From NCBI GenBank assembly GCA_040255405.1, contig JBDZUX010000011.1, positions 1 to 64,000 of the forward strand: a stretch of DNA of 64,000 bases, read 5' to 3'. The notes below the pieces were generated by a model. The model did not search any database, was not told the origin of the DNA, and saw nothing but the letters and a program-made list of their open reading frames with translations. Positions within the stretch are counted from its first letter, which is position 1. Each line of letters opens with the position of its first letter. The translations under genes and the position numbers were made by a program. The stretch comes from 66-474 sp040255405. Lineage in GTDB: Bacteria > Pseudomonadota > Gammaproteobacteria > Xanthomonadales > Rhodanobacteraceae. This document shows, piece after piece, positions 24,602 to 33,165 of this stretch.

Positions 24602-27001
24602 ATGAATGCCGCCCTTCCGCTTCCTCCATCGCCGCGCGAAGTTTCACGCAACGGCGCGGCGCTCGCCGCACGGCTCGAACACAAGTACGCGGACCGGATC
24701 ACCGGCTCGTTCGTGGTGCCGGCAACTTCCGGGCGTTACGCGCCGTTTCCCTCCGACCTGCCCGAAGCCCTGGCGAAGGCGCTGCGTTCGCACGGCATCG
24801 ATCGGCTCTACAGCCATCAAGCTGAAGCGTGGGGCGCTGCCCGGCGCGGCGAAGACCTCGTGGTCGTCACGCCGACCGCTTCCGGCAAATCACTGTGTTA
24901 CACCCTGCCGGTGGTGGCGGCGGCGATGCGCCGGCGGCACAAGGCGCTGTACCTGTTCCCGACCAAGGCCTTGGCGCAGGACCAGGTGGCCGAACTGATC
25001 GAGCTCTCCAAGGCCGGCGACCTGGGTGTGCGCGCGGCCACCTTCGATGGCGACACGCCGGGCGACCAGCGCCGCGCGATCCGGCTGAACGGCGACATCG
25101 TGGTGTCCAACCCCGACATGCTGCACCAGGGCATCCTGCCGCACCACACCAAATGGGCACAGTTCTTCGAGAACCTAGCGTTCGTGGTGATCGACGAGAT
25201 CCACAGCTACCGCGGGGTGTTCGGTTCGCACCTCGCCAACGTGATCCGGCGCCTCAAGCGCATCTGCGCGTTCTACGGATCGAACCCGCAGTTCATCCTC
25301 TGCTCGGCGACGATCGGCAATCCGAAGCAACATGCCGAAGCGCTGCTGGGCGCTCCCGTCACCGCAATCACCGAGTCTGGCGCACCGGCGGGCGAGAAAC
25401 ACGTCCTGTTGTGGAACCCGCCGGTGGTGAATCCTGACCTCGGCCTGCGCGCCTCGGCACGTTCGCAGTCCAACCGCATCGTACGCACTGCGATCCGGGC
25501 GGGCTTGAAGACGCTGGTGTTCGCGGGTTCGCGCACGCTGGTCGAAGTGCTGACCAAGTACCTGAAGGACGTGTTCGACCACGATCCGCGCAAACCCGGG
25601 CGGATCCGTGCCTACCGCGGCGGGTACCTGCCGACCGAACGCCGCGCGGCCGAGCGGGCGATGCGCGCCGGCGACGTCGATGGCATCGTCGCGACGTCCG
25701 CGCTGGAACTCGGGGTCGACATCGGCGCGCTGGACGTGGTGGTCCTGAATGGCTATCCGGGTTCGATCGCCGCGAGCTGGCAGCGCTTCGGCCGCGCCGG
25801 CCGGCGCAACCAGCCGGCGCTCGGGGTGCTGGTGGCCTCCAGCGACCCGCTGGACCAGTACATCGTGCGGCATCCCGAGTTCTTCTCGGAAGCCCCGCCC
25901 GAATGCGCGCGGGTCGCGCCCGACCAGCCGGTGATCCTGCTCGACCACATTCGCTGCGCCGCGTTCGAGCTGCCGTTCGTCGAGGGCGACACCTTCGGCG
26001 GCGTCGATCCGTCGCCATACCTGGAACTCCTCGGGGAAGACGGCGTGCTACACCGGGAAGGCGGGCGCTTCGAATGGATCGCCGACAGCTACCCCGCCAA
26101 CGCGGTCAACCTGCGCTCGGTGGCGGACGGCAACTTCGTGGTGGTCGACCGCACCGACGGTCGCCAGACGATCATCGCGGAAGTCGATTTCAGCTCGGCG
26201 CCGCTGATGCTCTACGAAGGCGCGATCCACATGGTGCAATCGACCCCCTACCAGGTGGAGCGGCTGGACTGGGAAGGCCGCAAGGCCTTCGTTACCCGCA
26301 CCCGCGTCGATTACTACACCGATGCAATCGACTACACGCGCCTCAAGGTGCTGGAGAGTTTCGATGCCATTGGTGCGGGCACCGGCGAGGCCCGTCACGG
26401 CGAAGTCCACGTGGTGCGACGGGTCGCCGGCTACAAGAAGATCCGCTACTACACCCACGAGAACATCGGCTATGGTCCGGTCAATTTGCCGGACCAGGAA
26501 ATGCACACCAGCAGCGTGTGGTGGCAGTTGCCGCAAGCAGTGCTCGATGGCCTGTTCGATTCCCGCCAGGAAGCGCTGGACGGCTTCCTCGGCGCCGCGC
26601 ACGCGCTGCACGTGGTCGCACGCATCGCGGCGATGGCCGATGGCGCCGACCTGCAAAAGGCCGTCGGCAGCGGCGATGGCGCGTGGTCTGCGCAAAGCGA
26701 CAGCTCTGGCCGGGGACAGATCCGCGCCATGGACGGCGGCGCCGTTCCGCCCGCATTGCTCGAGCGCTTCACGCCGACCGTCTATCTCTACGACAACTAT
26801 CCCGGCGGCATCGGCCTGTCCGAGCCGTTGTGGCAACGCCAACGCGAACTCGTCGACAGCGCGATCGAGCTGATCCACGACTGCAGTTGCCGCGCAGGCT
26901 GCCCGGCCTGCGTCGGCCCGGTGCTGCAGGAAGACACGCCGCCCGAAGCATCGCCCCGGGCGCATGCCCTGCGCGTGCTGGCGGCGCTCGCCTCGGCATG
27001 A
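24602..27001 (+). CDS. mrfA: MrfA/YprA-type DNA-repair helicase (DUF1998)
   Basis: Superfamily 2 DNA helicase of 799 residues. Walker A is TASGKS (92-97), Walker B is DEIH (198-201), and the downstream CSATIG and GRAGRRNQ motifs complete the two RecA lobes. The C-terminal DUF1998 region ends in a cysteine cluster, C761, C763, C767 and C770, as in the zinc-binding module of B. subtilis MrfA. That enzyme repairs mitomycin C adducts independently of UvrABC, together with the nuclease MrfB. Here the stop codon overlaps an mrfB-like gene (ATGA), the same pairing. The ATG follows a large hairpin. Confidence 0.92.
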   Translation: MNAALPLPPSPREVSRNGAALAARLEHKYADRITGSFVVPATSGRYAPFPSDLPEALAKALRSHGIDRLYSHQAEAWGAARRGEDLVVVTPTASGKSLCYTLPVVAAAMRRRHKALYLFPTKALAQDQVAELIELSKAGDLGVRAATFDGDTPGDQRRAIRLNGDIVVSNPDMLHQGILPHHTKWAQFFENLAFVVIDEIHSYRGVFGSHLANVIRRLKRICAFYGSNPQFILCSATIGNPKQHAEALLGAPVTAITESGAPAGEKHVLLWNPPVVNPDLGLRASARSQSNRIVRTAIRAGLKTLVFAGSRTLVEVLTKYLKDVFDHDPRKPGRIRAYRGGYLPTERRAAERAMRAGDVDGIVATSALELGVDIGALDVVVLNGYPGSIAASWQRFGRAGRRNQPALGVLVASSDPLDQYIVRHPEFFSEAPPECARVAPDQPVILLDHIRCAAFELPFVEGDTFGGVDPSPYLELLGEDGVLHREGGRFEWIADSYPANAVNLRSVADGNFVVVDRTDGRQTIIAEVDFSSAPLMLYEGAIHMVQSTPYQVERLDWEGRKAFVTRTRVDYYTDAIDYTRLKVLESFDAIGAGTGEARHGEVHVVRRVAGYKKIRYYTHENIGYGPVNLPDQEMHTSSVWWQLPQAVLDGLFDSRQEALDGFLGAAHALHVVARIAAMADGADLQKAVGSGDGAWSAQSDSSGRGQIRAMDGGAVPPALLERFTPTVYLYDNYPGGIGLSEPLWQRQRELVDSAIELIHDCSCRAGCPACVGPVLQEDTPPEASPRAHALRVLAALASA

Positions 27002-27828
27002 ACGCCACGCTCGCGCAATTGCAGCGGCTGACGCGGCAGGCGGGTGCGCGCACGTCGGCCCGCGCGGAACGTCCGGCCAATCTTCCGGCTCGCGCTACGA
27101 CGAACATTGCGGATCTCCGGCGCATCCTGCGGCTGCGCGAAGCACGCCAAGCCGTACCCGTTGCGCGTATGCTGGACCGGCACCTGCCGGGCGAGGAAAT
27201 CGCACCCGGCCTCCGTCTCGTCACGGCGCGCCTGCCGATCGAGCCATTGCCGCCGATGCTGGACGGTGTGTTTGACCGCAAGCCTGCATTCGATCCGCGC
27301 CGCGTGCTGTTCTTCGACACCGAGACCACCGGTCTTGCCGGCGGTACCGGCACCCGCGCCTTCATGATCGGGGTCGCGCGCTGGGACGAAACCGCGCTCG
27401 ACGTGCGTCAGCTCCTGATCACCACCCTCGCGGCCGAAACCGCGATGTTGGAGACGTTTGCGAGCTGGCTCGACGCCGATACGTTGCTCGCCAGCTACAA
27501 CGGCAAGTGCTACGACGCCCCGCTGCTGCGCACCCGCTATCGTCTCGCACGAATGCGCGACCCGACCGCGGGACTCGAACATATCGATCTCCTGTATCCC
27601 GCGCGCCGCCGCTACCGCGGTGTGTACGAGAACTGCCGCCTCGCCACCATCGAGCGCCAAGTGCTGAAGATCGTGCGCGAAGACGACCTGCCCGGCAGCG
27701 AAGCGCCCGCGGCGTGGCTCACCTATCTGCGTGGCGGCCCTGCCGCGAACCTGCGCCGGGTCGCCGCGCACAACGATCAGGACGTGGTGACACTCGCGCG
27801 ATTGATGCTGCACCTCCAGGCCTTTTGA
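26998..27828 (+). CDS. mrfB: MrfB/YprB-type DEDDh exonuclease
   Basis: RNase H-like 3'-5' exonuclease of 276 residues. The DEDDh residues are visible: FDTET (D107, E109), an aspartate in the SYNGKCYDAPLL region, and AHNDQDVV (H258, D262). The first 95 residues form a basic, Leu-rich N-terminal extension. B. subtilis MrfB works with MrfA in mitomycin repair; the ATGA overlap with mrfA argues for the same two-protein function. The product lacks the TPR tail found in some YprB homologues. Confidence 0.9.
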   Translation: MNATLAQLQRLTRQAGARTSARAERPANLPARATTNIADLRRILRLREARQAVPVARMLDRHLPGEEIAPGLRLVTARLPIEPLPPMLDGVFDRKPAFDPRRVLFFDTETTGLAGGTGTRAFMIGVARWDETALDVRQLLITTLAAETAMLETFASWLDADTLLASYNGKCYDAPLLRTRYRLARMRDPTAGLEHIDLLYPARRRYRGVYENCRLATIERQVLKIVREDDLPGSEAPAAWLTYLRGGPAANLRRVAAHNDQDVVTLARLMLHLQAF

Positions 27829-27986
27829 ATGGCGGCCAGTTCTCCGGTGCGGGCGGAGGAGCCACGGGTCTGATGGTGGGTGACAAGCATTTGCCCCGAA
27901 GCATCTCCATACTGGCCACGATCACCGGACTGGAGCAGCGGGGCCATGCGCTGATGCCGCCGTAGCGGCGCGGCGACGACAGACGA

Positions 27987-28826
27987 ATGCAAGCCGTATC
28001 GGTGGGGCCACTGCTGTTTCCCGTGGGCGTCATTGCCATCTTGTCGGGCTGGCTCGCCGCCAGTGCAGTGGCGGCGTTCCTGCGCAAGCGAGGCCAGGCC
28101 GACGCCGCGCCGATGCTGTGGTGGTTGCTGCTGCTCGCGCTGGTGGTGGCCCGCGTCGTGTTTGTCACGAGATGGTGGTCCGCTTACCAGCAATCGCCGT
28201 GGTGGACCATCTTCGACATCCGCGATCGTGGCTTCAACGTGGCCGCCGGCTGCGTGGCGCTGGTGATGGCGACGCTGGTCACGATGCGTCGTCGCCCCGA
28301 CTTGAAGCGCTCGCTGCCCGCAGCGGTCGCAGGCGGATTTGCGGCGGCGGCGCTGACGGTGCTCGTCGCATCGCAGTTGCAGGCAACGTCGCACCCGCCG
28401 CTTTCCGCCGCGACACTGCACCGGCTGGACGGCAGTTCCACCACGCTCGCTGCCTTGGTCGGCAAGCCCATGGTCATCAACCTGTGGGCCACCGGGTGTC
28501 CGCCGTGCCGGGCCGAAATGCCGATGCTGGTGCAAGCCAGCCACGCGATGCCCGGCGTGCGTTTCGTATTCGTCGATCAGGGTGAATCCCGGGAGGCCGT
28601 GCAGGCATTTCTCGAACGCGAAAGGCTTTCGCCCCAATACACGCTGCTGGATGCCGACAACGTGTTGAGCCGCGACTACCGGGCCCTCGGCTATCCCACC
28701 ACGCTGTTCGTGGACGCCGATGGCCGCCTGCGCGACACCCAGGTCGGATCGCTTTCGCGCGCCACGCTGGAGAGCCACCTCCTTCGCATCACCTCCGACT
28801 CAACCCAGGAAACCCCGGCCCCATGA
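27987..28826 (+). CDS. Membrane-anchored TlpA-like thiol-disulfide oxidoreductase
   Basis: Protein of 279 residues in two parts: an N-terminal region with about four hydrophobic helices (5-130), arranged like a shortened prolipoprotein diacylglyceryl transferase-type membrane domain, and a periplasmic thioredoxin domain (about 140-265) with WATGCPPC (C171, C174). The CPPC site and the cis-proline region GYPTTLFVDADG are typical of TlpA/ResA reductants. Its stop overlaps the dsbG-like gene as ATGA, so the two act in one periplasmic thiol pathway. It may supply electrons to its partner or to cytochrome c maturation. Confidence 0.83.
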   Translation: MQAVSVGPLLFPVGVIAILSGWLAASAVAAFLRKRGQADAAPMLWWLLLLALVVARVVFVTRWWSAYQQSPWWTIFDIRDRGFNVAAGCVALVMATLVTMRRRPDLKRSLPAAVAGGFAAAALTVLVASQLQATSHPPLSAATLHRLDGSSTTLAALVGKPMVINLWATGCPPCRAEMPMLVQASHAMPGVRFVFVDQGESREAVQAFLERERLSPQYTLLDADNVLSRDYRALGYPTTLFVDADGRLRDTQVGSLSRATLESHLLRITSDSTQETPAP

Positions 28827-29659
28827 AGAAGCTTCTTCCGATCATCGCTGCCCTGCTTCTGTCCGCCTGCGCGCAAGCCAATGGTCCCGACAGCGTGCAG
28901 ACGAATGGACCCGGCGCGCCGGACAGCAGCGCCCCGACCGCGCGCATATCCACAACCGGCCAGCCGGCTCCGGCTGCATCGATCGTGCAACGCGCCTTGG
29001 CAGCGAACGGCGTGGAAATATCGGGTTCGCTCGACGCGCCCGCGGGCTTCGAAAGCTTCGTCGCGCGCTACCAGGGTCGCGAACTGCCGGTCTATGCGTT
29101 GCCGGACGGCAGGCACATCGTGATCGGCACCTTGCTCGACCTCGAAGGCCGCGATCTGACCGGACCCCAGATGCAGAAACTGGCGGGTAGCGGGTTCGGC
29201 GAGGCGCAGTGGCAGGCGCTCGCGTCCGCAACCTGGTTCGCCGAAGGCAACCCGGACGCCAAACGCATCGTCTACGCCTTCGAGGACACCCGCTGTCCGT
29301 ACTGGCATCGGCTGTGGAAGGCCACGCAACCGCTGCTGAAAAAAGGCAACGTGCAGATCCGCACGATCCTCGTCGGGGTGATCGCCCTCGAGAGCCTGCC
29401 CGAAGCCGCGAACATCCTGGACGCGAAGGATCCGGCGGCGGCGTGGAACAAGAACGAAGAAGATTTCGGCAAGAATCCCGCACCCGGCGACGCATCGCAG
29501 GCATCGCTCGCCAAGGTACGCGCCAACACCGCGCTGATGCAAAAGCTCGACTTCATGGGCACCCCGAGCATCGTGTGGAAGGATGCAAAAGGCCGCATCC
29601 GGGCGATGCAGGGCCTGCCGCGCGACCAGCAGGGTCTCGAGGCGATTTTCCAGGACTGA
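28823..29659 (+). CDS. DsbG/DsbC-like lipoprotein with CPYW active site
   Basis: Thiol-disulfide isomerase-like protein of 278 residues. The signal peptide ends in a lipobox LLSAC (C16), so the mature protein is a lipoprotein, unlike soluble DsbG. A proline/serine-rich linker (17-50), an N-terminal dimerisation-like domain and a thioredoxin fold follow. The active site reads TRCPYW: C158 is present but the second cysteine of CxxC is Trp161, confirmed in the DNA (TGTCCGTACTGG at 29294-29305). The cis-Pro loop is MGTPSIVWKD. A one-cysteine site could form mixed disulfides but not shuttle a disulfide alone. Confidence 0.82.
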   Translation: MKKLLPIIAALLLSACAQANGPDSVQTNGPGAPDSSAPTARISTTGQPAPAASIVQRALAANGVEISGSLDAPAGFESFVARYQGRELPVYALPDGRHIVIGTLLDLEGRDLTGPQMQKLAGSGFGEAQWQALASATWFAEGNPDAKRIVYAFEDTRCPYWHRLWKATQPLLKKGNVQIRTILVGVIALESLPEAANILDAKDPAAAWNKNEEDFGKNPAPGDASQASLAKVRANTALMQKLDFMGTPSIVWKDAKGRIRAMQGLPRDQQGLEAIFQD

Positions 29660-29852
29660 TGCGGACACGCCGTCATCTTCGCGTGGCGCAGATACCCATC
29701 AAAAGGGACGACTCCGAAAATCGGTCGTGACAGTCGCGAATCAGCGCCGCGTGCTACAGGGAGGTTGCAGGCCATGCTGCCGGCGCCCATCCTTGAAGCA
29801 CTATCGCCCGCGGCCGCTTTCCGGGTTTCCCTGGTCTCGCCCAGGCGAATCG

Positions 29853-30545
29853 TTACTGCTTCGACACGTAGTCGGCGAGCGCACGCATGTCGGCTTCGCT
29901 GAGATTGCGCGCGACGCCTTGCATCACCTTGTCATTGCTGGTGCCGAGCCGGGTGCCGCCGTGGTACGCCTTCAACTGCGTCAGCACGTACTGGGCATTC
30001 TGGCCGGCCAGCACCGGGAATGTCGACCACGGCGGTTGTGGCGCGGTGCTGCGGGTATCGGGGCGCGGGCCCCTGCCGTCGGCGCCATGGCAGCTTTGGC
30101 AGGGCGGCACACCTTGCGCGGCGTCACCATCATGAAACACGATGGAACCGCGTGAAGATTCCTGTGCCGTTTGCGACGCGGCCTTGCCCGGCAGCGAGGC
30201 GAAATGCGCGGCGAGATTGCGCATGTCCTGGTCGGTCAGCGTCTTCGCGAGTGGCTGCATCACCGTGTTGACGCGCGCGCCGCTTTTGAACGCACGCAAC
30301 TGCACGTACAGGTAGGTTTCCGATTGGCCGGCGAGATTGGGAAATGTCGGCGCCACCGCAATACCTTTCGCGCCGTGGCAAGCCGCGCAGGCAGCGGCCT
30401 TGGCGGCCCCCGCCGCCGCGTCGCCGTGGACCGGCGCCTGGTTGCGCAGGTCATCGAACTGCGGCGTCGCGGCCGACGCCAGACCGGCGATCGTCGCCAC
30501 CCATGCGATCGAGGCAACGATTGCGACGCGGGTGGTGAAGATCAC
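29853..30545 (-). CDS. Diheme cytochrome c, c4-like
   Basis: Periplasmic cytochrome of 230 residues with a signal peptide (cleavage near GLASAATPQ) and two c-type heme sites: CAACH (53-57) and CQSCH (149-153). Each domain has a later candidate Met ligand (NTVMQPLA and DKVMQGVA). This is the layout of cytochrome c4. It begins 10 bases after the MtrB/PioB gene with GAGGA in its leader, so it is the last gene of the electron-conduit operon and probably exchanges electrons between the inner-membrane chain and the decaheme protein. Confidence 0.93.
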   Translation of the reverse strand: MIFTTRVAIVASIAWVATIAGLASAATPQFDDLRNQAPVHGDAAAGAAKAAACAACHGAKGIAVAPTFPNLAGQSETYLYVQLRAFKSGARVNTVMQPLAKTLTDQDMRNLAAHFASLPGKAASQTAQESSRGSIVFHDGDAAQGVPPCQSCHGADGRGPRPDTRSTAPQPPWSTFPVLAGQNAQYVLTQLKAYHGGTRLGTSNDKVMQGVARNLSEADMRALADYVSKQ

Positions 30546-30555
30546 GGCGCTGTCC

Positions 30556-33138
30556 TCACAGTTTCACGTTGAGCATCACGCCGACAAGGTTGGCGCTGTA
30601 ATGGGGTTGCGGCCCGGGATCGGTGTAAATCCTGTGGTCGATCACCCTGTTGTCCGGCAGGCCGAGGTAGTGCCAGTCGGCAAAGCTGCCGGTCTCGAAA
30701 ATGTCGAATACCCGCAGGCCGAACATCCGTGAGAGGGCAATATCGAAGCCGAGCTGCAGGGTGTTGATGTGGTAGTGGTTGTCCGGGAAGCCATTGCCCG
30801 CGGCATCGACGAAGGGCTGCTGCGTGATGGGCAGTGCGCCGGGCGAGGCGAACACGTAGCCGATCCTGCCGAGTGCGTAGGTGTAGGTGTAACTGAAATC
30901 AGCGCGTACACGCCCGAAATCGTGACGGAGCGTGAGGCCGGCGTTGTAATCGCGCTCGCGATCGAGGCTCTGCCACTGGTTGGCGAGCGGGAAAAGCGGG
31001 CCGCCCAGCGAAGGATCGTTGCGGCCCGGGCCGCCCGTGACGTCCTCGTTGTCGGCGACATTCGAGAAGTTCAGGGTCGAGTCGTCGCGTCCGAGATTGG
31101 CGCTCATGCTGGTCATGGGCGAGGGTTGCCAGTCCCACGACAAGTCGATACCGCGGTTGCGGGTGGCCTGCCGGCCGATCGACGCGCCGTAATCGTCGCG
31201 CGTCGCGTATGCGATGGCCGAGAACGTGGCGGTATCGCCGACCGGGTAGACCAGCGTCGCGTGCAACTTGTGTTCGATGCGGTTGCTCAGGTCGTATTTG
31301 CGCATCGCGTCGGTGGTGAACGCGACATTGCCGAGCGGCGGCGTCACGAAGCCGGGGAGTGCCGTCGAATAGAACGGTTCGTAAGGGTTGTAGTTGTAGG
31401 GCCCGCCGTTGCGGTACGCGAATTCGTAGTCGACGCGCAGCGTGCCTTTGCCCAGCGCGCGGTCCACCCAACCCAGCTTGATGCGTTGTTCGTTCACCAA
31501 CCTGCGCTCGCGATATTTCGGCTGGTCGCGATCGAAGCTGTAGGTCAAGTTGAACGTGTTGTTCTCGCTGACGCGCCAGTCGATGCCGGTCTCGAACACG
31601 CTGTCGGTATAGCCGAACGGGATCGCGCGCACCTGGGTCACGTACGATGAGTACAGCGGATTGCGCGGGTCGAAGATGCCGATCTGGCCTGGGATGATGC
31701 TGCCCTGAGCGCCGTTCTCGGCGATGTAGCCGTACTGCCCGGTCAGCGGATTGAAGGCGAGGTAGTGGGTCCTGTTGTCTTCGCGGTACCAGCGCAGGCC
31801 TGCGTGCCACCCGAGTTTCGGGAGAAGATGCAGCGTGATCTTCGCATCGAGCAGGCCGGTGTCGATGCGCGCGTTTGCGGTCTGCCGGGACAGTGCCGCG
31901 TTGGTGTTCCAGTTGGCGCAGTTGAAGGTGTAGTCGGCCGACGGCGAAATGAAAACGCCACCGGTACCGGTGCAGGTGACCGGTGGCAGCAGCGGATCGT
32001 TCTGGCGCATCGTGCCCCACGCCGCGGCCAGCGAGAACTGGCCGTTCCACTTCAAGCTGCGCGAAAGTTCCGCGCGCAGATTGTGATAGTCGTTGTCGGG
32101 TTCCAGCGAGAACTGACCCTGGTAGATGTCGGCGACTTGCGGCACGCCGACGACGTTCTGCAGCGCGAACGGGCTCTGGTAGCTCAACTCGTCCTTGTGG
32201 TTGCGAAAGAACGAGCCCGTGTAGTTCAACTGGAATTGCCACGCCTTGCCGCTATTGCGCAGGCCCAAGCTCACGTCGGTGGTGGTGAAATCGATCGGGC
32301 GCACCGTTTCCAGTGCGCCACCGTTGTCGGGGAGGATGTAGTTCAGGTACATCGGCCCGCCCCACAACCGGTCGCCCGTGCGTTTCTCGTTGACGACAGA
32401 GACGTAGCCGGTCCAGTCGCGATAGAAGTTGTCTTCCAGGCTCAGGCCTTCGCGCCTGCGCGTGAGACTGATGGTTTGCCGCGGGCGGGTTTCCTCGACC
32501 GCCGCCACCTGGGCGGGCGTACTGCCGCCGGGGACCAGCGGCGCGGGCAGGGTCAGGATGGTGCTGCCGATGCCGTTCCACAGCGGATACGCGCTGGTGG
32601 TGACGCCATGCGGAATGGCGCGGTAGAACGCCTCGACCTTGTAACGGCCGTATTGCCCGGCCCGCAGGCGATAGTACTGGTCGTCGCCGCTCAACCTGCT
32701 GCCTCGGAATTCCAAATAGCGGCCGGTTTTCGGATCGTCGGCATACAACGCAAACAGGCCGAGCGCGATGCCGTCCTTCCAGCCGGCGTACTGGCGAAAG
32801 AATTCAGCCCCGGCGTCGCCACCCAGGTGCAGGTAGCCCAATTGCAGAAAGCCCCGGTAGACCCAGTCGCTGTTCTTGTACAGCGGTGAATCTTGCTCGT
32901 CGCGCTGCGGCGGATAGGGGTACAGCACGCCGCCGGGCGTTCGCATCATCCCCGCGTGCAGCCACGAGAACCCGCGCGGATCGGCCCGCAGCAGCGGCGC
33001 CCAGCCGGTGGGGTCCAGCGCGTTGCCGTACTGGATGTCGCCCACGCGCGCGCTGTCGCTGGAATCGGCAAATGCGCGCCCGCCCACGAGTGCTGCGGCG
33101 ATGACCATGGCCAGCGATGTGACGAACAGTTTGCGCAT
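30556..33138 (-). CDS. MtrB/PioB-family outer-membrane beta-barrel
   Basis: Outer-membrane protein of 860 residues with a signal peptide (cleaved near GRAFADSS) and many alternating aromatic strands through to the C-terminus, which ends in a typical barrel signature (LVGVMLNVKL). It belongs to the decaheme-associated MtrB/PioB group, the sheath through which MtrA-type cytochromes cross the outer membrane. The N-terminal CxxC of Shewanella MtrB is absent, as in PioB. It follows the decaheme gene after 27 bases and precedes the diheme cytochrome gene by 10. Confidence 0.92.
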   Translation of the reverse strand: MRKLFVTSLAMVIAAALVGGRAFADSSDSARVGDIQYGNALDPTGWAPLLRADPRGFSWLHAGMMRTPGGVLYPYPPQRDEQDSPLYKNSDWVYRGFLQLGYLHLGGDAGAEFFRQYAGWKDGIALGLFALYADDPKTGRYLEFRGSRLSGDDQYYRLRAGQYGRYKVEAFYRAIPHGVTTSAYPLWNGIGSTILTLPAPLVPGGSTPAQVAAVEETRPRQTISLTRRREGLSLEDNFYRDWTGYVSVVNEKRTGDRLWGGPMYLNYILPDNGGALETVRPIDFTTTDVSLGLRNSGKAWQFQLNYTGSFFRNHKDELSYQSPFALQNVVGVPQVADIYQGQFSLEPDNDYHNLRAELSRSLKWNGQFSLAAAWGTMRQNDPLLPPVTCTGTGGVFISPSADYTFNCANWNTNAALSRQTANARIDTGLLDAKITLHLLPKLGWHAGLRWYREDNRTHYLAFNPLTGQYGYIAENGAQGSIIPGQIGIFDPRNPLYSSYVTQVRAIPFGYTDSVFETGIDWRVSENNTFNLTYSFDRDQPKYRERRLVNEQRIKLGWVDRALGKGTLRVDYEFAYRNGGPYNYNPYEPFYSTALPGFVTPPLGNVAFTTDAMRKYDLSNRIEHKLHATLVYPVGDTATFSAIAYATRDDYGASIGRQATRNRGIDLSWDWQPSPMTSMSANLGRDDSTLNFSNVADNEDVTGGPGRNDPSLGGPLFPLANQWQSLDRERDYNAGLTLRHDFGRVRADFSYTYTYALGRIGYVFASPGALPITQQPFVDAAGNGFPDNHYHINTLQLGFDIALSRMFGLRVFDIFETGSFADWHYLGLPDNRVIDHRIYTDPGPQPHYSANLVGVMLNVKL

Positions 33139-33165
33139 GCACTGTCCCGCTGCGCCGTGACGGCG

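Noticed and set aside
29708..29728. Hairpin in the gap after the dsbG-like gene
   Set aside because: Stem is only 4+4 pairs with a two-base bulge and there is no T-run; too weak to call a terminator.
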